A stretch of DNA of 64,000 bases from Rhizobium aethiopicum (GCF_014197535.1 NZ_JACIFV010000013.1:95321-159320), one strand, 5' to 3'; counted from the stretch's first letter, positions 54,555 through 62,072 are shown. Notes: generated from the sequence alone by a model not told the origin. Made by a program: numbers and translations.

Positions 54555-54713
54555 GCAACGACCCCGCCCAAAACCCTCCCCACAAGGGGGAGGGGCTTAA
54601 CCTGTAGCACCGGCGCCTCCCACTTCGCCGATTCATCCGCGGAAAGGCTGCTATTTGCTGCGCGGGTGCCGCAAATTAGTCCCTCCCCTTGTAGGGAGGG
54701 GTTGGGGAGGGGG
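54555..54713. repeat. Inverted pair of CCCTCCCC palindromes
   Basis: Two G/C-rich hairpins, one built on CCCTCCCC…GGGGAGGGG around ACAA and one on CCCTCCCC…GGGAGGGG around TTGT, face each other across about 70 bases. This is a second type of the mosaic palindromes dispersed in rhizobial intergenic DNA. It occupies most of the gap between the chemoreceptor and the histidine kinase. Confidence 0.6.
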
Positions 54714-54834
54714 CTTCACTCCGCACGTTTTGTTGTGACGAGGTGACGCTGCTCGCAAAGATTTGAAAGCGGAGCATCTTGGTCTAATATATGAACCCAA
54801 CGGTGAGGGCGGCGAGCGCTGCCGATCGGGCGAG

Positions 54835-56358
54835 ATGACCATGCCGGTTCGAGACCAGGGCAAAGATCCTTCGGCTGACATCCCGGCGGCCGGCGAGGCT
54901 GCCAAGGGGCGGTGCCCGTCCGGCTTGTTCGGCGGGCTTTCGGGCAAGCTGCTCTGGCTCACCGTCGTCTTCATTATGCTCGCCGAGATCCTGATTTTCT
55001 TTCCCTCGGTCGCCAGCATGCGGATGCGCTGGCTGCAGGACAGGCTGAACACGGCCGCCGCCGCCGCCATCGTCATCGACGGGCTGCAGCCGATCGAGCT
55101 GCCGCGCGCCCTGCAGAAGGAGACGCTGGAAGCGACCGGCACCAAGGCGATCGTGCTGCGCAAGGAAGGCACGTCGCGGCTGCTGGCGACGACCGACATG
55201 CCGACCTCCGTCGACGAATCCTACGACCTCACCGACGTGCCGCCGCTGACGGCGATCCGCGACGCTCTCGACACCTTGATTTTCGGCGGCAGCAGGATGA
55301 TCCGCGTCTACGGCCCGGTCGGTGAAAACAAGGTCGGCGTCGAGGTTGTGATGAAGGATCGGCCGCTGCGCACGGCGATGTTCGCCTATTCCCGCAACGT
55401 GCTGCTGCTTTCGGTACTGATCTCGCTGTTCACGGCGACGCTGATCTTCTTTGCGATCAACCGTATTCTGATCGGCCCGATTCGCCGGCTGACCGGCAGC
55501 ATGCAGCAATTCTCTTCCGATCCCGAGAACCCGGCCCATATCTATATCGGTGACGGCGGCCGTGACGAGCTGGCGGTGGCCGGCCGCAATCTCACCTCGA
55601 TGCAGATGGAGCTGCAGAAGACGCTGAAGCAGCAGAAGAATCTTGCCGCTCTTGGCCTCGCCGTTTCCAAGATCAATCACGACATGCGCAATATCCTGGC
55701 TTCCGCGCAACTGATGTCGGACCGGCTCGTCGATGTCGACGATCCGATGGTCAAGAGCTTCGCGCCGAAGCTGCTGCGCACCATCGACCGCGCGGTCGGT
55801 TATACGACGGAGGTGCTGTCTTACGGCAAGGCGAGCGAATCGGCGCCCCGCCGCCGCCATGTTCGGCTGCTGGGACTGACTCAGGACGTCAAGGATATGC
55901 TGGCGATCGATCCGCACAGCGGCATCGAGTTTGTCGAACAGTTCGCTGCCGATCTCGAAGTCGATGCCGACGGCGAGCAGCTTTTCCGGGTTATTCACAA
56001 TCTCTGCCGCAACGCCCTGCAGGCGCTGACTTCGCCGGGCGAGGGCGGCCCCGGCGCCATCAGGCGCATCACCGTCTCCGCCCAGCGTGTCGGCAGCGTC
56101 GTCAGCATCACTGTGGACGATACCGGCCCCGGCATGCCGCTGAAGGCGCGCCAGAACCTCTTTGCCGCCTTTCGCGGCTCGGCCCGCTCCGGCGGCACCG
56201 GCCTCGGCCTGACCATCGCCCGTGAACTGGTGCTCGCCCATGGCGGCACGATCGCACTGGTGGAAAAGCCGACGGTAGGCACCCAGTTCCGCATTGAGAT
56301 TCCCGATCGCCCGGTTTCGCTGGACGATTACCGCAACCGGACGCACGGCGAGAAGTGA
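54835..56358 (+). CDS. Sensor histidine kinase, orphan
   Basis: Membrane histidine kinase of 507 residues. TM1 (about 38-57) and TM2 (187-208) flank a ~130-residue periplasmic sensor, followed by HAMP (209-262), a dimerisation helix with probable phosphoacceptor His282 in SKINHDMRNILASAQ, and an ATPase domain with NLCRNALQAL (N), DDTGPGMP (G1) and GGTGLGLTI (G2). The H-box lacks the usual Glu and Pro (HDMRN instead of HExxTP), as in some NtrB-like or other divergent kinases. The start is uncertain: ATG 54835 or 54841, with an open frame further upstream that begins at TTG. No response regulator is adjacent. Confidence 0.87.
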   Translation: MTMPVRDQGKDPSADIPAAGEAAKGRCPSGLFGGLSGKLLWLTVVFIMLAEILIFFPSVASMRMRWLQDRLNTAAAAAIVIDGLQPIELPRALQKETLEATGTKAIVLRKEGTSRLLATTDMPTSVDESYDLTDVPPLTAIRDALDTLIFGGSRMIRVYGPVGENKVGVEVVMKDRPLRTAMFAYSRNVLLLSVLISLFTATLIFFAINRILIGPIRRLTGSMQQFSSDPENPAHIYIGDGGRDELAVAGRNLTSMQMELQKTLKQQKNLAALGLAVSKINHDMRNILASAQLMSDRLVDVDDPMVKSFAPKLLRTIDRAVGYTTEVLSYGKASESAPRRRHVRLLGLTQDVKDMLAIDPHSGIEFVEQFAADLEVDADGEQLFRVIHNLCRNALQALTSPGEGGPGAIRRITVSAQRVGSVVSITVDDTGPGMPLKARQNLFAAFRGSARSGGTGLGLTIARELVLAHGGTIALVEKPTVGTQFRIEIPDRPVSLDDYRNRTHGEK

Positions 56359-56417
56359 CGGAATTTCAGCCGGCGCGGCCGCAACCAGGCAAAGACGTGA
56401 TTTTTTCAGAAATGCTC

Positions 56418-56446
56418 TTGCAATGTCCGAAAGGACCATTTAGAGG
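56418..56446 (+). promoter_or_regulatory. Possible promoter of tRNA-Arg
   Basis: TTGCAA (56418-56423) and TAGAGG (56441-56446) are 17 bases apart and would start transcription near 56453, about 30 bases ahead of the tRNA. The -10 match is only moderate. Confidence 0.35.
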
Positions 56447-56481
56447 ATCGCCCACGCAAGCGGCACCGCCGCTTCTGCCAC

Positions 56482-56558
56482 GCACCCGTAGCTCAGCTGG
56501 ATAGAGCACCAGACTACGAATCTGGGGGTCAGGAGTTCGAATCTCTTCGGGTGCGCCA
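56482..56558 (+). tRNA. tRNA-Arg (anticodon ACG)
   Basis: A 77-base tRNA including encoded CCA. Acceptor stem GCACCCG (56482-56488) pairs with CGGGTGC (56548-56554), discriminator G, then CCA. The D-arm has GCTC…GAGC, the anticodon stem CCAGA/TCTGG encloses loop CTACGAA with anticodon ACG, and the T-arm has AGGAG TTCGAAT CTCTT. ACG is normally deaminated to ICG and reads CGU, CGC and CGA arginine codons. The DNA to its right is richer in small and unrecognised genes than the rest of the window, but no repeat of the tRNA 3' end marking an integrated element was seen. Confidence 0.97.
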
Positions 56559-56673
56559 TTCTTTCCCACATGCATCAGCAAAGTTATAGGCGTCGGACAT
56601 CGCTGCCGCCCCAATCAGCGCTTCGCTCCTCGCTTCCCCGCTTGGAGGCATGCACAATAGCTGGGGCGGCCGC

Positions 56674-56919
56674 TCATTCCTTGATAGGAATCCCGGCTTC
56701 GACCGCAGCCTCAATGAACGCCTGCCGCGCCTCTTCCCGGCTCCGTTTCCCAGATATGACATCGGCGCAAACCGCACACGCTCTGTCGAGCGCAGGGCCC
56801 TCCTCGGTGGGCCAGTCTTCGATCAGGGCCCATGTGGCGGCCTGGGTCGTCTGGATAACCACCCACTGATCCGGACCTTCAAGGGCCAGCGTCACCGGCT
56901 TCTTCCATAGGGTTTGCAT
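56674..56919 (-). CDS. DUF982 family protein
   Basis: An 81-residue protein of the DUF982 family, common and multi-copy in Rhizobiaceae and of unknown function. The typical pattern is present: KPVTLALEGPDQWVVIQTTQ, ALIEDWPTEEGPALDRAC, and a C-terminal helix SREEARQAFIEAAVEAGI. The ATG at 56919 has GGAG 12 bases upstream; 17 further codons are open upstream without support. It faces the tRNA from the other strand. Confidence 0.78.
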   Translation of the reverse strand: MQTLWKKPVTLALEGPDQWVVIQTTQAATWALIEDWPTEEGPALDRACAVCADVISGKRSREEARQAFIEAAVEAGIPIKE

Positions 56920-57137
56920 GCTTGCAGGATCTCCACTGCGTATTCTCTGCCGCCTGCTCACATAAGGCAATTCATTCGGCGTGGCGAGGTGGCCGCCTGA
57001 ACGCGATGTTTTATCGAGCAGTGAGCTGCCTCGTGAAACACCGGTATATTCGGCTCGCCTATTTTCCGGCAGTCGCTTCTTTTCGCCGCTTGATTCTCAA
57101 TCCCAATGCAGGAAAGCGAAAAGTATCGAAAGATCGC

Positions 57138-57521
57138 CTAGTTGAACTCTTTCTCAAAGTCTTCCCGGTCTTTCTTCCCGGACATGGATGAGTAATAGCC
57201 GCTGCAAATCAGATAGGAGCACTCATCCGGGTCGCCCATGTCCCATCCCGGCAGGCAGAGCACGACGCGTTGAAACTTGGCGTTGCAGAGTCCGTGGTTT
57301 GCTAGCATCCGCGGCTCGTTTCCGAAATACGCGCTTATGGCTTTCTGACGAGTCCATGCAGGCACGGCTTTCCAATCAGCCTGCCCACCCTCGTCGCTCA
57401 CATTGGCGATCGCACAGAGCGACCAATTCGATATCATGATTGGCTGATCGCAGGGAAAAGCCTGGACGGCGCTTCCCAGCAAGATTGAAATCAATGCCAT
57501 CAGCCGCTGGCCGTAGACCAT
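57138..57521 (-). CDS. Small secreted cysteine-containing protein, unknown
   Basis: A 127-residue protein of unknown function. It begins MVYGQRLMALISILLGSAVQAF, a good signal peptide with cleavage near VQA-F. The mature part has six Cys (CDQP, SLCAIANV, GLCNAK, VLCLPGW, ECSY, LICSGYY), which suggests disulphide bonds in the periplasm or outside the cell, and ends with an acidic-basic helix. AAGGG precedes ATG 57521 by five bases; starts up to 57554 are open. It resembles the small secreted proteins with an N-terminal CDQP-like motif that rhizobia carry singly, but I cannot name a family. Confidence 0.6.
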   Translation of the reverse strand: MVYGQRLMALISILLGSAVQAFPCDQPIMISNWSLCAIANVSDEGGQADWKAVPAWTRQKAISAYFGNEPRMLANHGLCNAKFQRVVLCLPGWDMGDPDECSYLICSGYYSSMSGKKDREDFEKEFN

Positions 57522-57801
57522 CGAGCCCTTCTCCCTCATGCCGCTCTTTCGCATTCTGGCCTCCGCCGCAATTACCCGTCGTCAGATGATATCAAAATCG
57601 CCTAAGATTATTTTCCTAGTTCTTGAAACGTTCTTACGCTAGATTGCTCACCGTTGCAACCATGGAATGTTGAATGTCGAAGAATTTTGCAGTGATTGGT
57701 GATGTGGGTGCTTGGGTGGGTCTTTCCCTCCGCACGCCTGAAAAAATGCGTTCTTCTGTCGTTTCTGGGAAGGACGTGCCGGCAGCCGAGGCGAGGGGCT
57801 G

Positions 57802-58935
57802 ATGGCGGAATTCAATCCTCGCGACAAGAGCCGAACCAGTGCCGGCAAGACGCGATCGCTTGTGCGCAAACATACCGCGCCGCCAAGCGGGAGCAACGAC
57901 AGCAGCCTTCGCTGGCAATGGCTGACGATTCAGCTGCTGGAATCGGCGGCGTTCACGTCGCTGAGCGCGAATGCCAGCCGCGCCTTCTTCCGCATCATCA
58001 TCGAGCACACCGCGCATGCCGCCCTGGAAAATGGCAAGCTAGTCGTGACGCACGCGCAGTTCGTCTCTTACGGCGTGACCGGTGAATATGTGGCCGATGC
58101 CCTCGATGAGCTGGAATATAAGGGCCTCATCAAAGTTCGCCGCGGCCGGGCGGGCAGCGGTGTCGCGCATCCCAACCTGTTCACGCTGACTTTTGTCGGC
58201 GACCATGAAGGCGCGCCGCCAACGAACGATTGGCAGCGATGCCAGGCGGAGAGGTGCCGCAAGTGGTCGGAGATGGACCGCAAGCTTGCCGCAGACAAAC
58301 GCGGGCGGGTCGGCAGGAAGAAAAAAAACGCCACTTCGGGAATCCGAAATTCCCCCGCTTCGGGATCCCGAAATTCGCCGCGCCTCGTGAGAAGTCGAGG
58401 CGCGGGAATAGGCAATGATTTCAATGCCCCAACCAATTTCGGGATTCCGCAGTGCTATATAGATCTTGGTGAGGAGTACCTCATGAGTCCGCAAGATGAT
58501 CAAACCAGGAGCTGGTGGCGTGGTTGCCTGCTGCCGGCATGCCTAGTTTCGCGCAACCTTGCTCGTGTATCCGCGAGTTTGACGATGTTTGAGGCGCTTC
58601 AGCCGGGGGAATGCATGGCGATGGGAACTTTTCGGGCTTTGGGCGCGGCGGCGACGATGGCCGCCCTTGCCGGCTGCGTCGACCATGCGAATGCGCCCGT
58701 GCTTTTACCCATCGGCGTGCCGGTCAATCCGCCTGCCGTCGCCCAGGGCATCTGCGTAACCGACGGCAACGCTATGTATGACGAGGCGAAGAAGCAGTAC
58801 GATCTGCGCGCGCAGCTGACCGGCTATGCCGAGGCCGATGCGCTGGAAGCGGAAACGACGGCGCGCGGCGCCGCCCATCGCCAATATGTCGCTTGCCTGT
58901 CCGCCCAGGGTTATCGGGCATTATATGCGAATTGA
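57802..58935 (+). CDS. Winged-helix-like accessory protein fused in frame to a lipoprotein
   Basis: A 377-codon frame with GAGGGG ahead of ATG 57802. Residues ~35-135 (WQWLTIQLLESAAFTSLSAN, ARAFFRIIIEHTAHA, LVVTHAQFVSYGVTGEYVA, ALDELEYKGLIKVRRGRAG, NLFTLTF) look like the winged-helix replication-initiator-like proteins that occur on rhizobial plasmids and islands. A basic stretch (GRVGRKKKN) and a repeat GIRNSP…GSRNSP follow. From about 272 the frame enters a complete small lipoprotein (MAMGTFRAL…LAGC) that has its own ribosome binding site at 58603-58609. The natural stop of the first gene seems to be missing, so this may be a fusion, or two genes that happen to be in frame. Confidence 0.6.
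   Translation: MAEFNPRDKSRTSAGKTRSLVRKHTAPPSGSNDSSLRWQWLTIQLLESAAFTSLSANASRAFFRIIIEHTAHAALENGKLVVTHAQFVSYGVTGEYVADALDELEYKGLIKVRRGRAGSGVAHPNLFTLTFVGDHEGAPPTNDWQRCQAERCRKWSEMDRKLAADKRGRVGRKKKNATSGIRNSPASGSRNSPRLVRSRGAGIGNDFNAPTNFGIPQCYIDLGEEYLMSPQDDQTRSWWRGCLLPACLVSRNLARVSASLTMFEALQPGECMAMGTFRALGAAATMAALAGCVDHANAPVLLPIGVPVNPPAVAQGICVTDGNAMYDEAKKQYDLRAQLTGYAEADALEAETTARGAAHRQYVACLSAQGYRALYAN
58335..58449. repeat. Palindromic direct repeats inside the wHTH-like gene
   Basis: Three copies of a TTCGGGA-TCCGAA element: TTCGGGAATCCGAA (58335-58348), the perfect 14-bp palindrome TTCGGGATCCCGAA (58359-58372, 24 bases after the first), and TTCGGGATTCCG (58438-58449). They encode the repeated protein motif G-I/S-R-N-S-P. 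Symmetric DNA repeats within a replication-initiator-like gene may be binding sites rather than only coding sequence. Confidence 0.55.
58615..58935 (+). CDS. Small lipoprotein, unknown function
   Basis: If read separately, a 106-residue lipoprotein starting at ATG 58615, with GGGGGA six bases upstream. The signal peptide MAMGTFRALGAAATMAALAGC ends at the lipobox cysteine Cys21 (LAGC). The mature part begins VDHANAPVLLPIG and has two further Cys and a helical region EADALEAETTARGAAHRQYV. LspA in this window would process it. It shares the frame of the larger ORF at 57802, and I think the separate gene is the more natural unit. Confidence 0.55.
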   Translation: MAMGTFRALGAAATMAALAGCVDHANAPVLLPIGVPVNPPAVAQGICVTDGNAMYDEAKKQYDLRAQLTGYAEADALEAETTARGAAHRQYVACLSAQGYRALYAN

Positions 58936-59051
58936 GAACAGAGAATTCGCATTCTTGGCCAGCGCCCCTTCGCGCCATTCTTGCCGTCGCGGCTTTTCAC
59001 GTTTTCTCGCGAAAATCTCACGCGGAATCGCCTGCAATCACGAGTTTTGGA

Positions 59052-59081
59052 AGCTGCGCGTGCGTGCGGAACCGCGCAGCT
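59052..59081 (+). promoter_or_regulatory. Perfect 9-bp hairpin in the leader of the small secreted protein gene
   Basis: AGCTGCGCG (59052-59060) pairs with CGCGCAGCT (59073-59081) around a 12-base loop, 45 bases ahead of ATG 59127. It could end the upstream lipoprotein transcript or shape the leader of the next gene; no T-run follows. Confidence 0.4.
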
Positions 59082-59126
59082 GGGAAAGGCATTTTGCCGG
59101 GATAAATCCACGAAGGAGGGTTTATC

Positions 59127-59498
59127 ATGAAGATGTTCAATATTGTCCGTTCCGCCACCGCGCTCAGTGCCCTTCTCGCCCTCGCGCCGATCGGCCGAGC
59201 TGAGGCCACTCCCGTTCAAACGGTTCGGCCGCCCAATGTTTCCTACGTAACAACAGTGCAATATAAGCCGCGTCCGGGTTTCTGGCATGGCTATCGAGGC
59301 TTTCGAACGGAGCGTCCCGGCACCCGCCGTCATTCCGATGGCTACTGGTATCCGCTTGCCGCTTTCGGTGTCGAGGCCGGCGCCACCGGCTCCATCGTCC
59401 GCCAGCCGGTGAACAGGCCGGCGGCTCCGACAATGTGCAACCCTACGTTTTCGGGGTCGATCGGTCCCGGCAGCATGCCCTGTGATAACGGCTATTGA
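59127..59498 (+). CDS. Small secreted protein, unknown (BA14K-like pattern)
   Basis: A 123-residue exported protein. The signal peptide (about 1-27, cleavage near GRAEA) is followed by a Pro/Arg/Tyr-rich segment (PGFWHGYRGFRTERPGTRRH, then SDGYWYPLAAFG) like that in rhizobial BA14K-type proteins, and a C-terminal stretch with a Cys pair (MCNPTFSGS … MPCDNGY). AGGAGG precedes ATG 59127 by seven bases. BA14K-type proteins are immunogenic surface or periplasmic proteins in relatives, but function is unknown and the match is by pattern only. Confidence 0.7.
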   Translation: MKMFNIVRSATALSALLALAPIGRAEATPVQTVRPPNVSYVTTVQYKPRPGFWHGYRGFRTERPGTRRHSDGYWYPLAAFGVEAGATGSIVRQPVNRPAAPTMCNPTFSGSIGPGSMPCDNGY

Positions 59499-59509
59499 GC
59501 CGGCGAATG

Positions 59510-59535
59510 AAAAAGGCGGCGTGTGCCACCTTTTT
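59510..59535 (+). terminator. Rho-independent terminator
   Basis: AAAAAGGCGG pairs, with one mismatch, with CCACCTTTTT around GTGTG-type loop bases 59519-59525, followed by CCTGTTT. It lies 11 bases after the stop of the small secreted protein gene at 59127. Confidence 0.65.
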
Positions 59536-59651
59536 CCTGTTTCGGGCGCCGCTCACATGTTCGTGACCTCTGTTGCGATGCGGTAGATTGTGACAGATCC
59601 GCTTCCTAACTCCTCGGCGTAAATTCACCTGATCCTCCCAAGGAGACGACC

Positions 59652-59951
59652 ATGACCACGACGTTCAAGAGCGGCCTGGCGGCGGCGGCGTTCGGCGCAA
59701 TGTTCGGCCTTTCCGCCTTCGCAGCACAAGCGGCTCCCCTCCAGTCGAGCGCGACGGAGCAGGGCTCGGTCAAGCAGCCGGTTGCCCGGAACGAGACCCG
59801 CGTACAGCACGACAGGGGCACGACCGGTTCGATCGGTGAACGCAGCCAGAAGGGCATGGCTTCGCCCTATATGATGAACCCGAAGAAGCCGCTGAACATG
59901 GGTTGCAAGCTCGGCTTCAATCCGACCAGCAGCTCCGGCTGCAACTATTAA
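59652..59951 (+). CDS. Small secreted protein, unknown
   Basis: A 99-residue exported protein with a signal peptide (about 1-27, cleavage after AAQA) and a short mature part: LQSSATEQGSVKQPVARNET, then MASPYMMNPKKPLNMGCKL and a C-terminal FNPTSSSGCNY. AAGGAG lies seven bases before ATG 59652. The end resembles that of the neighbour at 59127: both place a Cys pair with a short Ser/Gly-rich spacer at the very C-terminus (CNPTFSGSIGPGSMPC and CKLGFNPTSSSGC), so the two may be distant paralogues. I cannot name a family. Confidence 0.65.
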   Translation: MTTTFKSGLAAAAFGAMFGLSAFAAQAAPLQSSATEQGSVKQPVARNETRVQHDRGTTGSIGERSQKGMASPYMMNPKKPLNMGCKLGFNPTSSSGCNY

Positions 59952-59979
59952 CGGCGCCTTGCGGTGGCGACCAGACCAT

Positions 59980-59992
59980 GGGGGGGGGGGGG
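59980..59992. repeat. Homopolymeric tract of 13 G
   Basis: Thirteen consecutive G lie in the 247-base gap between the small secreted protein gene and the PmtA-like gene, about 205 bases before that gene's start. Homopolymers this long are rare in this window and prone to slippage; whether it sits in a promoter is not clear. Nothing else is recognisable in this gap. Confidence 0.9.
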
Positions 59993-60198
59993 CGGCTTCC
60001 CGGCCGCCCTTCGTCGCCGCATACGATGGCGCTCCATATGTCATAGCTGCCATTGATGCAAAAATGCCGGACGCCGGTGGGAAAAGAGGTGGGAAATGCC
60101 GGCTCACAAGGGCGATTGACGTCTCTGCCTTGGAATTGCCATTCTGGCCGCGATGGTCGCATTCATAATCAATTGAATTTCAGACAGGTGGGACAGTC

Positions 60199-60861
60199 AT
60201 GACCGCAAAGGCTGCATGCTCCGATTTCCTGCATTTTTTCCGCTCCTGGATCAGCAATCCGCTTCGGGTGGCCGCCATCGCGCCGTCGGGTGATTCACTT
60301 GCCAGGATCATGACCAGCGAAATTGCGGCGCTCGATGGGCCGATCATCGAGCTCGGCCCGGGCACCGGCGTCTTCACCCGGGCGCTGCTTGCCCGCGGCA
60401 TTAGCGAAACGGATCTGACGCTGATCGAATACGGCCCGGAATTCATCCATGCCCTGCAGGCGCGGTTCCCGGCGGCGCGCATATTGCAGATGGACGCGGC
60501 CCACCTGGCCCAGGCGGATATTTTCGAGGGCGAACCGGTCGGCGCCGTCATCAGCGGCCTGCCGCTTCTGTCGATGTCGCCGCGCAAGATCGCCTCGATT
60601 CTTGCCGGCGTCTTCACCTATATGCGCCCGGGCGGGGCGGTCTATCAATTTACCTATGGTCCGCGCTGCCCGGTGCCGCGGCCGATTCTCGATCGCCTCG
60701 GCCTGAAAGCCGTTCGCATTGGCGGCACGGTTCGCAACCTGCCGCCGGCCTCCGTCTACCGGATCTCGCGCCGCAAACCGTTGGAACTCTCGCGCGAGCG
60801 CCCGAGATATCGTGAGGCGGACATCGAAGTCGCCGCCTTTTCCGGCGAATCGGTCGGCTGA
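60199..60861 (+). CDS. PmtA-like phospholipid N-methyltransferase
   Basis: A 220-residue SAM-dependent methyltransferase. An N-terminal segment FLHFFRSWISNPLRVAAIAPSG and SAM motif I IIELGPGTGVFTRALLARG are the pattern of the Sinorhizobium-type phospholipid N-methyltransferases that turn phosphatidylethanolamine into phosphatidylcholine. ISGLPLLSMSPRK and YQFTYGPRCPVPRP follow. It is somewhat divergent, so another lipid substrate is possible and I leave the symbol blank. Together with olsB it gives the window two membrane-lipid enzymes. It stands alone, after the poly-G tract. Confidence 0.68.
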   Translation: MTAKAACSDFLHFFRSWISNPLRVAAIAPSGDSLARIMTSEIAALDGPIIELGPGTGVFTRALLARGISETDLTLIEYGPEFIHALQARFPAARILQMDAAHLAQADIFEGEPVGAVISGLPLLSMSPRKIASILAGVFTYMRPGGAVYQFTYGPRCPVPRPILDRLGLKAVRIGGTVRNLPPASVYRISRRKPLELSRERPRYREADIEVAAFSGESVG

Positions 60862-61190
60862 ACGCCGCAACGGCTAAGCGGAAGCGACAGGCTTCGACGC
60901 ACCCCGGCCGATATCCCGGCGCACCGCTGCGGCGCCGGTCGAAGGACGATGTTTTCGGCCCCTCCCTGTTATCCCAGCGGGGTCGTCCTATATGTGCAAG
61001 CGTCGCTACGGCCGCATGTCCGATATCGCCGCGGCGGCCGGGTCATCACCATGCCGGGCATCACCAGACACGGCAGACATTCAGAACCGGATCCATCCTC
61101 GCCAGCCCGGCATCCCCGCGCTGGCGAAGCGGGCGGCTTCGGCCATTTCATCGACATTGAACGATTTTAGTGACGAAGAGAGGAAAGATC
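60862..61190. other. Intergenic stretch without recognised features
   Basis: 329 bases between the PmtA-like gene and the aldo/keto reductase. Several short GC-rich self-complementary pieces occur (for example around CCGGCCGATATCCCGG), but there is no convincing promoter, terminator or gene apart from the AGAGGAAAG ribosome binding site just before 61191. A 73-codon frame on the plus strand here lacks a ribosome binding site and looks non-coding. Confidence 0.6.
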
Positions 61191-62072
61191 ATGTCCAGTC
61201 ACAACGCAGCCAAGTCAGGCACCTTCAGGATCGGCGGCGAGATCGAGGTCAACCGTCTCGGTTTCGGCGCCATGCGCGTTACCGGCAAGGGGATCTGGGG
61301 CGAGCCCGATGATCACGCCGAGTCCATCCGGACGCTGAAGCGCCTGCCGGAGCTTGGCGTCAATTTCATCGATACCGCCGATTCCTACGGCCCCGATGTC
61401 TCCGAATGGCTGATCAAGGAGGCGCTGCATCCCTATGGCGCCGGATCCGTCGTCGCCACCAAGGGCGGCCTGACCCGACACGGCCCCGACATCTGGCTGC
61501 CGGTCGGCCGTCCGGAATATCTGATCCAGCAGGCGCATAAGAGTCTGCGCAATCTCGGCGTCGAGCAGATCGATCTGTGGCAGCTTCACCGCATCGATCC
61601 GAAGGTGCCGGCCAAGGAACAATTCGATGCGATCAGATCGCTGCTCGATGCCGGCCTCATCCGCCATGCGGGTCTGAGCGAAGTCTCCGTCGCCGAGATC
61701 GAGGCGGCCTCGAAACACTTCAAGGTCGCCACCGTCCAGAACCGCTACAACCTCGTCGATCGCACCAGCGAGGACGTGCTCGATTATTGCGCCAAGCACA
61801 ATATCGGCTTCATCCCCTGGTATCCCCTCGCCGCCGGCGATCTCGCCCAATCAGGCTCGCTGCTCGATACGATCGCCAGAAAGCACAATGCCGCCCCCAG
61901 CCAGATCGCGCTCGCCTGGGTGCTGAAGCGCAGCCCGGTGATGCTGCCGATCCCCGGGACGTCGAAGGTCAGGCACCTGGAAGAAAACGTCGCGGCGGTG
62001 GACATCACGCTGTCGGATGAGGAGTTCACGGCGCTCGACGCCGAAGGCCGAAAGGTCTTCAAGGCGGCGTGA
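61191..62072 (+). CDS. Aldo/keto reductase
   Basis: A 293-residue NADPH-dependent oxidoreductase of the aldo/keto reductase superfamily, TIM-barrel fold. Catalytic residues are in place: Asp in NFIDTADSYGPDVSE with Tyr of DSYG, Lys in VVATKGGL, and His in WQLHRIDP. The cofactor-binding end has LPIPGTSKVRHLEEN. This pattern fits the YajO/Tas-like or pyridoxal-reductase-like groups; the substrate is unknown. AGGAAAG precedes ATG 61191; an unsupported seven-codon extension lies upstream. The gene stands alone. Confidence 0.9.
   Translation: MSSHNAAKSGTFRIGGEIEVNRLGFGAMRVTGKGIWGEPDDHAESIRTLKRLPELGVNFIDTADSYGPDVSEWLIKEALHPYGAGSVVATKGGLTRHGPDIWLPVGRPEYLIQQAHKSLRNLGVEQIDLWQLHRIDPKVPAKEQFDAIRSLLDAGLIRHAGLSEVSVAEIEAASKHFKVATVQNRYNLVDRTSEDVLDYCAKHNIGFIPWYPLAAGDLAQSGSLLDTIARKHNAAPSQIALAWVLKRSPVMLPIPGTSKVRHLEENVAAVDITLSDEEFTALDAEGRKVFKAA

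Noticed and set aside
56548..56558. tRNA-Arg 3' end as a duplicated attachment site
   Set aside because: No second copy of the T-arm to CCA sequence was seen to the right within the window, and no integrase gene is present.
57634..58017. 127-codon minus-strand frame overlapping the wHTH-like gene
   Set aside because: It overlaps a frame with a good ribosome binding site and recognisable fold pattern, and has none itself.
59959..60168. 69-codon frame spanning the poly-G tract
   Set aside because: No ribosome binding site, no domain, and its frame depends on the length of an unstable G-run.
60949..61170. 73-codon frame before the aldo/keto reductase
   Set aside because: No ribosome binding site and Arg/Pro/Gly-rich shadow-like composition.
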